From NCBI RefSeq assembly GCF_035582795.1, contig NC_134390.1, positions 1,503,560 through 1,567,559 on the forward strand: DNA of 64,000 nt, read 5' to 3'. The notes under the pieces are model-generated. The model ran no database searches and was not told where the DNA came from. It saw only the letters and a list, made by a program, of their open reading frames with translations. The position numbers and the translations under genes were made by a program. This document shows positions 56,641 to 64,000 of this stretch, in pieces. Each line of letters begins with the position of its first letter. The first letter of the stretch is position 1. The stretch is from Mycteria americana. Its lineage: Eukaryota; Chordata; Aves; Ciconiiformes; Ciconiidae.

Positions 56641-59260
56641 GATGCAACGCATAGCTGGTTCAGAGCATCGATACTTCACCGGTAGGTCGGTTATTAAGCG
56701 TTCTCGCTTGAGAAACGATGCCTCGACTGACTTTTGTCTTTGAAACGTTGATCTGAGTAACAGCCGGCAATCCGTCCCGCGTGCCAAAAGGCAAAACCCC
56801 ATTTCAAGCCCTGTACAAGTTTTCCGTTCGCAGGCGTTTAATATGCAAACCGATAAAACACAAACCAAAACCCAACAATTACAAGAAGCGAAATCACATA
56901 ATCATAAAACAACAATGCGTTTTAATCTTTTAAATCTGAAACAAAACAGCGGGTAATTGAAGAATGGATATTAGCAATTAGAAAGCGGAACTAAATGCTT
57001 AAAATTGCTAAGTGGAAAAGGGAGTTTGTAAAGCAGATTGCTCTCCAACATCCAGCTGCTTTGTCAGAACTGCTTTATTTAGGTTATATAGTCTGCTTTA
57101 ACTTAATTAATAATAATTAATTCATAATAGATTGTAAAAAGCCTCAAGGTCCTCTGAAAAGTAAACATTAATGAGGTTTCCTTGAGGAAGATAGTAAAAA
57201 TTATCTATATTTTATAGGGGAACCGAGGCCCAGAAGAGACACGACTCATCCTCCGAGTCAGTGGTGAAGCAAAAGAAAGGCACTGACCTTGATATTTGAC
57301 CTCGTGGCACGGAAAATCATCCACAAGCCCAACTTGCCCCAGTCTGGAAAGCAAGTTGGAGGCTGATAGTTACACCTGGCTCCGCTGAGAGCCTCTTGTG
57401 CATGCACATCCCATCCCGGCACCTCTTGCACACCCATTTCTGAGGAGGTTCAGCTGTTCAGTGTCAGCCTCGGGGCCTCCTGCAGCTCCTGCCTGTAATT
57501 AAATCTTCACAGCTAAGACGTCTCTATTGGCAGATCATATTTATAGGCAGGTGAGTTGGTTTAGCGTCATTCTTAAGAGTTAAGGAGGCTTTTGCTCATA
57601 AGCAAATACTCTTCTCTTTTAAATTGTCATCCGCAATCTCATGCCAATAAAAAGGCACATTATTTTAGACTATTGCCCCCGTGGTGCTTGTAGTGAGTTA
57701 CTGCGTTAGGTACTGGGTTTCAGTGTTATGCAAATTACATTTCTTCCATATGTGTTCAGACATCGTACTTCCAAATCCTCCTCTGAAACGTGATGGGTGG
57801 GAGCTCCAAGGGCATCAGGAACCAAGTACCCCAAAAAAGCTTCTCAGAAAACCCCTCGCCTGCTGATGCCATGTGGACATGGCAAATAGGCTGTGTCCTA
57901 CGGCACACGCCACTTGCTCGGTCCCAGCCCTGGTCCCTAAAAGCTTTGTAGAGTTTTTCTTTCCTTCTTCCTGACTGATGCATGATGAGACCAGAGAGGT
58001 CAGAAACACCTTTCATATATAGCTTTGTTTCAAGGGAGAAGAAAAGGCAAAAGGATTGAGGGCTTTTTCAGGAGCTGCTTTATTGCAAAGTAATTATATT
58101 CTCTTTTGTTTGTGTCGGGGAGGGGAGGGAGAAGCCTTGAAATGTCTCATCTGGGAAACCGTTAATAGAATTTATGCTAATTTGATGATTCCGGCGATTA
58201 CTGGCGGAAGCACTTCACATTTTCAGGCAGCAGAAATTCTCCTCCAGTTCCTCCTGCAGTCTCGCTCCGTTTGGTCTTTAGCCTGTTTGCCTCCTCCAGC
58301 CGCCGGAGACTCCCTTGCTGGGCAGGGCTTGCAGACCCCATGATGTGACCAGGATTTTTGCTTATGATAATGCTGATGGGCTCACTGGTGACGCCATGCC
58401 TTGATGTTTTGGGGCAAGATGCAAAGAAATCTGCCCCGGTGCCTCGCTGTTCTAGCAAGCAGCCCTGCAATAACAAACCTTTCCCTCCCAGCCTCATCCT
58501 CTGGTGGAGCTTCGCAAAGACAAATCTCTCTGCCCAGCTTCTGCCTAATTAACTCCAGAATTGCAAAACCATTTGTGCAGCTTTGTGCTCAGGGGAAACC
58601 TTTATTAAGTTCCTTTTAATCCAAAACCAGTTAAAGGATGATGGTCTTCATGAACAGTCATTCAAAAAAAAAGGGGGGGAAAAAGAAAGCGGAACTAGAA
58701 ACTTTAAGACAGCAAGCTTTCTCCAGGGGAAAAAAAAAAATAGAAAAAATTATCTTAGGTGCATTTCTCTTGATGTGTTAATACAGCACTGGTTTCAAAA
58801 AGGAATGATTCAGTAGTGTGAGGAAAATACCCGGCAGGCTGAGCAGGGAGGGCAGCCTGGGTATAGCCGGAGGAAGCTGGACGTTTTTGGGGAATTAATT
58901 TCTAATTTCTTGCGCCTGCCCGAGCCGCAGGCCGGCAGATGGCATCACGCTCATGCCGTTGGGTGGGAGCAGGAGCTGCGAGGCCTCAGCCGTCGCTCGT
59001 CTGTGCAAAATATTGCTGGGCGCATCACCCGTGCGGTCTGCGAGGAGGGTACCAAAGGAGCCGTGGTTGCACCGTCGGTCTGAACGATGAACCAGGTTTA
59101 TCTGTGATCTGCCTGCGTGAACCCGGGATAATTCCTCCAGCGGTGACGGGCATCGGGGTAAAGAGCACTTGGATGGGATCAGCCAAACGTGTCTGCAGCG
59201 ACATGCGGTCCATCCTCTGTGCTCCTCGTAGCGAAACGGTGCATTAATGTCAGCAGAGAA
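56641..59260. other. Upstream of RACGAP1: unannotated, AT-rich
   Basis: No exon recognised. A homeodomain-type cluster TTAATTAATAATAATTAATT begins at 57103, in an AT-rich stretch (56860-57200). A-runs occur near 58667 and 58730. In mammals ASIC1 lies upstream of RACGAP1, but no ASIC1 exon is visible here. Confidence 0.4.
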
Positions 59261-59530
59261 GCCATGGCCTTATCCTGAACTCGTTAAAAAACAATGGGAG
59301 TCTCTATTGCCTTCATCTGGCTTTTAATGAATGACCTCTTGTCGCAGGGAGCTGCGTGGAGTGACAAAGGACCTTTGTGGGTTGATATTTATGATTTCAT
59401 TTAAGCCAGGGAGTAAGCTAAGGGAGAGGGCTGGAAAATAAGAGCTGAGCTGATGTTTCCTGCTTTAAACTCAAGGGATCTTTATCTAGTTTTTATATTA
59501 ATACAGTTGTCATCTCTTAAATATTTGAGC
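59261..59530. promoter_or_regulatory. Candidate enhancer with palindromic SOX/TCF site
   Basis: ACAAAGGACCTTTGT at 59364-59378 is an inverted pair of ACAAAG/CTTTGT words (SOX or TCF/LEF type). ACAATGGGAG near 59292 is another SOX-like word, and TTTTAATGAATGA and ATATTAATACAG follow in AT-rich context. The motifs are seen; enhancer activity is inferred. Confidence 0.3.
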
Positions 59531-61138
59531 AACTCGCAGCCGTGAATGCTCCCACACTGGAAGGACACACAGGTCACGCTTGGCAGCAGGGCAGGGAACG
59601 ACTCCTGCTCTCCCGAGCCCGACACATTCCTCTGGGCCCTAACACTGGGGCAGGGGGAAGGTTTTGCATTTTCCTAGTGCCCCCCAAAAATCGCACACAC
59701 ATCAAGCATGCCAAGCCCTGCTGTGAGAGCCTGCGACCTGCTTGCGGGGGGCCGGCACGCAGCCCTGGGCTCAGCGCAGCTCACCGGGTCCGAACACACC
59801 TCCCCAGCAACTTGCCAACGCTGATAAATTTTTGCCTTTTCCTTCGGCAGGCCTCGGTGGCGGATTAAGCAGCTGGGAGTCTGGAATGGGAGCGCGTCCC
59901 CTCTCCTTTGCCATGCAAACAGACAAAATTAATCTTGCAGCTTCCTCTGATATTTGCGCTGAATTACAAGCTGGGAGCGGAGATAAAGCACGGGCAAAAG
60001 GAAGGTACAGGTACAGCCGAGAGCCCGGCTGCCTGGCACAGGCCTTTGTCTGTGCAGATAACGGCTCTCCTCCCTGTGTCATGCATAATTCACCAGCGCT
60101 GCCTCCCTCCAACCTGGTCATCCCTCTCTCTGCTTTCACTGCTCTTCTCCTACAGAAACTGGAAGCCTTTCGTCCAAGCAAGCCCGTGCGTGTTGGCTGC
60201 ACGTGTGGGTGCAGAAGCACACTAACGCACGGGGAGCAAGCACACGCGTGCGTCCGGAGACACAGCAGCAACGTGCAAATCTCAGCTGCGGCGTAGCTCT
60301 CTTTGCAGGTTTGCCCTGGGACGAGGTAAGGGGACGTTGTCCCCTCTGCCCAGAGGCTGACGGAGCTGGGGTACAATGCTGCCGCAGCCTGTGCTGGGAC
60401 GGGCCACCGGTAGCCTGCACGCAGCCTGGCAATACCCGACACCAATCCAGCTAAACCAAACCAGCACGTCAACTTCTGCAAGGGCCTAGGGGGTGATTTC
60501 GTATGCCCATCACATTTCAGCTTCGCTAACCACGCTATCTCCCTCTGATGTTATAGTTGGATAGAGGTTACATCCTTTGGGATACCAACCCCAGCATTAA
60601 CAGACACCAACTGCATTTTATTTGGTCGATCATCTGGCGGCTTCTCTCTACTTTCTTGACAGAACTGTGCCACACAGAGTGGAAAAGCCATGGAGGTTTT
60701 CCATAGCTGCTGAGAGTTTCTTTCCTGGAACAAAGCAGAAATAACCCCGGTCACTCCCAGCCAAACAGTGAACATAGACACCTGCTTAATTATTTTTGCT
60801 TTGTAAATGAAAGCAGTGCCATGAGTTTAATAACCACTGCTTGGGAGTAATTGGGGTGATTGTATGGCCCAGGGGGAAAATTGCAGCTTGTTATCTCCAG
60901 GGAGTAGAATTAGGATCCAGCAGATAATCAGAGGGTTATTTGTTGCACTTTAGATGACATTTCTCATGGATTTAGAAGTGATAGTGATCAAACCGTGTTG
61001 TCAGAGCCACCCCCAAACTGGGGAATCTAGAGACCTCTGAGCTAAACAGCATCTGAAGCTGCCCGGGACAGCCGCTCTTCCAGCAGGACAGCACAAATAA
61101 GACATACGTGCCATATTTGAGCTCAAACACTTCCAGGT
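59531..61138. other. Unannotated sequence
   Basis: No gene or repeat recognised. An antisense frame of 236 codons (59771-60481) has many cysteines but no domain I know and lies in GC-rich sequence with other open frames. Confidence 0.4.
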
Positions 61139-61249
61139 CTGAGTGTCACTCATCTCTTTTATTAAATTTTAATTTTTAAAAATTTTTTTAATTTTTAAGC
61201 TTTAAATTTTTTTAAATTTTAATTTGATCCTAAGAGAGATGACACTCAG
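61139..61249. repeat. AT-rich 111-bp inverted repeat (long hairpin)
   Basis: The outer arms CTGAGTGTCA (61139-61148) and TGACACTCAG (61240-61249) are exact reverse complements. They continue inward as TCTCT/AGAGA and then as runs of A and T that pair across an AAGCTT centre at 61198-61203. The result is one long imperfect stem. It could be a small foldback element, a cruciform-prone site or simply an AT palindrome. No target-site duplication is evident. Confidence 0.75.
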
Positions 61250-64000
61250 GATGCTGCATGAGAGGGTGCAAAGGGGAGATATCAGCTCTAACACATGCCG
61301 CCAACCAGATCTATACGCAGCGATAAGGTTGCTTGAGACCTTCCCTCCTCTGTTTCTCCCTCCTCACCCCAATCAATAGCCTCTGCCTGTCCTCTCGCCT
61401 ACAGCAGCCCTGAAATTTGAGGCTCGGTCAGGAGCAAGGCTCACACATTGCTGCAGCATCAGGACTTTTCTCTGCATGGTCTCACAGACACCATCAGCAC
61501 TGGGCATCCTCTCCATGCATTCCACAAGCGCTCCCCATCGCACAGCTGAGCGGCTCCCGTTGCTGTCGTGCTCTCCATAAGACATTTGTGCACCGTCAGG
61601 CAGCAGCTTTCAGCTCCTGGAGGGTTTCTGAGCTGGGGGAGCCAGTTCCAGCAAACCCAGACAACGGTGGGTGGGCAAGATGCAGCACAGCTGCCAGCGA
61701 TAGCTCCCAGACACTAGCCCTTCTCTTGGCACCCCAAACTGTGCTCATCCAGCCTGGCCACGTGGGCGGAAAGAGGATTTTTAGCAAGGCTAAGCCCAGC
61801 CAGAGCCTCTGGTGCTCTCTCTTTTGTAGGTTCGCTGCACGGGAGCGTCCCCAAATCCTGGTTTGGGCTCTGCTCCTGGGGACGGGCTCGTGGATGACAC
61901 GGCAGCACCTCGGCACCTGCACGGCACCAGCGAAGACGACCCTGCCAGGCCCAGGAGAGCACCGAGCCAAGGCAGGCTCTGCTATCGATCCCCCAATCAA
62001 TGACAATTCAAGGCCTGGAAATGACAGCGCCTTTTCTTAATCCTCAATTCCCACCCAAGGCCGGGCACGGGGAGGAGGGAGCTCGCTCAGAGGTTTAGCA
62101 ATAATCCAAAGCAGGAGCAGAGACGGGAAGAGCCTCTCTTGCAGCAGGTGGGTTGTTTAACAAATTGGACACATAACGAGACAAAAGGCACAGAGGAAGG
62201 AGATCTGGCGGGACTGGACCTTTATCTCCAGCACGTTGGCAGCCAAATCTTTGTGCAATATTTATCAAGGGTGAGCGGGCAGGAGAATTGGCAGTCGATG
62301 CATAAGTGAGGAATTAAAGCCACCGCCATCCTTATCTCCCAGGCAGATACGCAAGGGGAGGGGTGGACAGGAGCTGCGAGCCAGCCCAGGGCAATCGTGT
62401 TTGAAACCGTTTGTGGATTTAACAAGTCCGAACTTTATTAGCTCAGCTGATGAGGAGCAGAGCGGAAGCGCCAAGGAGGGCAAACCAGCACATCCGCATC
62501 CTCCTGCTGCCAGAGCAGAGCACGCTGCCTCCAGGCAGGCAGTTTGGCTGGAAAGGCCCTCACATCGCTGGGGAGGCATGGCAAAGCTGCCCCAAAGGCA
62601 CACCAGGTAAGGGGCCGGTGGTCTTTCAAGCCCAGTTAAAATTCGCTTTTAAACCAGGGAGTTTAGGAGCTGCTACTCTTTCTCTCCCAATTTTGCTCAG
62701 CAGTGAGACAAAGGCAAAAGATGCTCTGCCCTCAGGGATATTCATATTTTCAGTCAGAGCCACAACTGTCTTGCGGAGAGCAGACTCTGCTTGGCACTTC
62801 GCAGCCACCCCATGAATATGCCTCACGAGACACAGCCAGGAAAACTGCAGGGAAAGGGACAGATACGACCTCGGTAATATCTGCAGAGCTCCGAGTCGGT
62901 CTGCCGAGGGTTTTTGCAGGCAAGCCATCCCCAGGGAGGGCAGCTCGGCTCCCTTGGTGGCCAGCTGGGTCCCCCGGCCCCTCCAGCACGCACGGCTCCC
63001 GCAGCTGCGGATGGCGAGCAAAGGGCTGCTTCGTCTCCACAATCCCCTGGGAATCCCCAGCTCTCACATAACATGCTGGTAATTAACTCACTTATTGGCT
63101 TTGCTTTTGCTGAGATTGCACATTCAAGATGGGCTCCATCTGCTCCTTGCACGGGCTTGGCTGCCAGGGGGAGGGTAGCAAACCCCCCCGTTTATGATGA
63201 GAGAAACATGTCATTTCTGTAAATGGGGGACAACAATAAGGCCGTGCCGGGGACCGGCAGCAGCCCTCCAACAACGGCTGCAGGTCCAGGCTGCCCAACT
63301 CCGCCAGCCCTTTCACCACGCACCAAACTCGTGCCAGCCAGCCTCCTTCCCCAGGCACCCGCCAGCCCTGGACCCGGCTCCACCGGGGCCACCGCAGCCA
63401 CCGGCTCCATTAAATTGTTTTAGGGGATTTGTATGTCTCCATTTAATTTCTCTTCAAGGCAAATAAGAGCACAAGAAGGCCCAGTGGGACCTCATTTTTG
63501 GAGATGCTGGACTGCTCTGTGTCAGGCGGTTGCTGGGAAGACGACGCACTGATCTATATGCCTGGAGCATATAGTGCTATATTCCCTCCCTGCACAACAC
63601 AATTCCTCCTGGAGAAATGGGACACGTTTCTCCTCCTAGAGAAATGGGAGCAGCAATACCGGAGTAACTCCCAGCTACAGCCCTCCCCAGGCAGGTTCCC
63701 CCTTTGGCCCTGATGTGGTTCCCATAAATCCTCCCCAGGTTATTCCAGCCGCTGTCACGGAGCTGTAGCGGCAAATCTCAGCTTAGCTCCAAGCAAAGCA
63801 GCGCAGAGCACGTGGTGCTCGCCGGGTCCCCCAGCACCCATCTGCACTGCCTTTGTCTCCTCAGCCTTTGAGCGGTGCTTTTCCTCCTCTCTGCTGCAAA
63901 GAAACGCATTAGTTGCAACATTGCTCTAATTTGTTTGCCAGCTTTCAGAGAGTGGAGAGGCTCGCTGCTCCCATCGGTGCTGTTTGGAGGATGTTTGCAC
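61250..64000. other. Unannotated sequence to the window end
   Basis: Apart from the 19-bp repeat at 63604, no exon, RNA or interspersed repeat was recognised. Open frames up to 207 codons overlap on both strands without motifs. Confidence 0.4.
63604..63649. repeat. 19-bp direct repeat with 27-bp period
   Basis: TCCTCCTGGAGAAATGGGA (63604-63622) recurs at 63631-63649 with one mismatch. It is a small tandem duplication in unannotated sequence. Confidence 0.85.

Noticed and set aside
59771..60481. 236-codon antisense frame with many cysteines
   Set aside because: The cysteines have no regular spacing as in a zinc finger or secreted peptide, and the plus strand is equally open here.
1..64000. 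CRISPR array, bacterial operon, tRNA or rRNA genes
   Set aside because: No regularly spaced repeats, no ribosome-binding-site-led gene runs and no cloverleaf candidates were noticed. The intron-rich gene and CR1 elements show vertebrate nuclear DNA.

Overview
This window looks like nuclear DNA from a bird. Two minus-strand CR1 LINE 3' ends of avian type (about 288-545 and 44607-45075) point that way. So does a compact 17-exon RACGAP1 gene, with its whole coding part in 6.3 kb. CR1 is also abundant in turtles and crocodilians, so 'bird' is a strong inference and not proof. I cannot name the species.

Only one protein-coding gene is clearly intact: RACGAP1 (MgcRacGAP/CYK-4) on the minus strand, from its CpG-island promoter near 56.1-56.4 kb to a stop codon at 48474-48476. 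I could place 16 coding exons with GT-AG borders. They join in frame to 1896 nt, or 631 residues plus stop, with the coiled coil, PLK1/ECT2-docking segment, C1 zinc finger and RhoGAP domain all present. Its promoter island holds a CHR-like element next to a CCAAT box, as in G2/M genes, plus a YY1-like site and a near-perfect RFX X-box. A 33-bp perfect tandem duplication lies just inside intron 1.

Downstream of RACGAP1, on the plus strand at 44.4-45.9 kb, is the remnant of an interferon-induced TPR gene (IFIT family). It still has the family's two-exon layout: a TATA-like box, a tiny first exon whose start ATG reads GTG, a good splice donor, an intron now carrying a CR1, a good splice acceptor and a TPR-coding second exon broken by a frameshift and stops. 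It is an intron-bearing copy, not a processed one. Known IFIT genes are not neighbours of RACGAP1, so its position is the most unusual thing I found.

The left 44 kb holds no coding gene I can recognise. It is a mosaic of CpG-rich clusters (notably 11.94-12.08 and 12.9-13.56 kb), AT-rich islands that look like candidate conserved non-coding elements, a CR1 fragment, a long A tract, and an old LINE reverse-transcriptase fossil near 38.0-38.46 kb. The 7.5 kb right of the RACGAP1 promoter also lacks a recognisable gene. It contains homeodomain- and SOX-type motif clusters and a 111-bp AT-rich inverted repeat at 61139-61249. No bacterial-type system, CRISPR array, tRNA or rRNA gene was seen.
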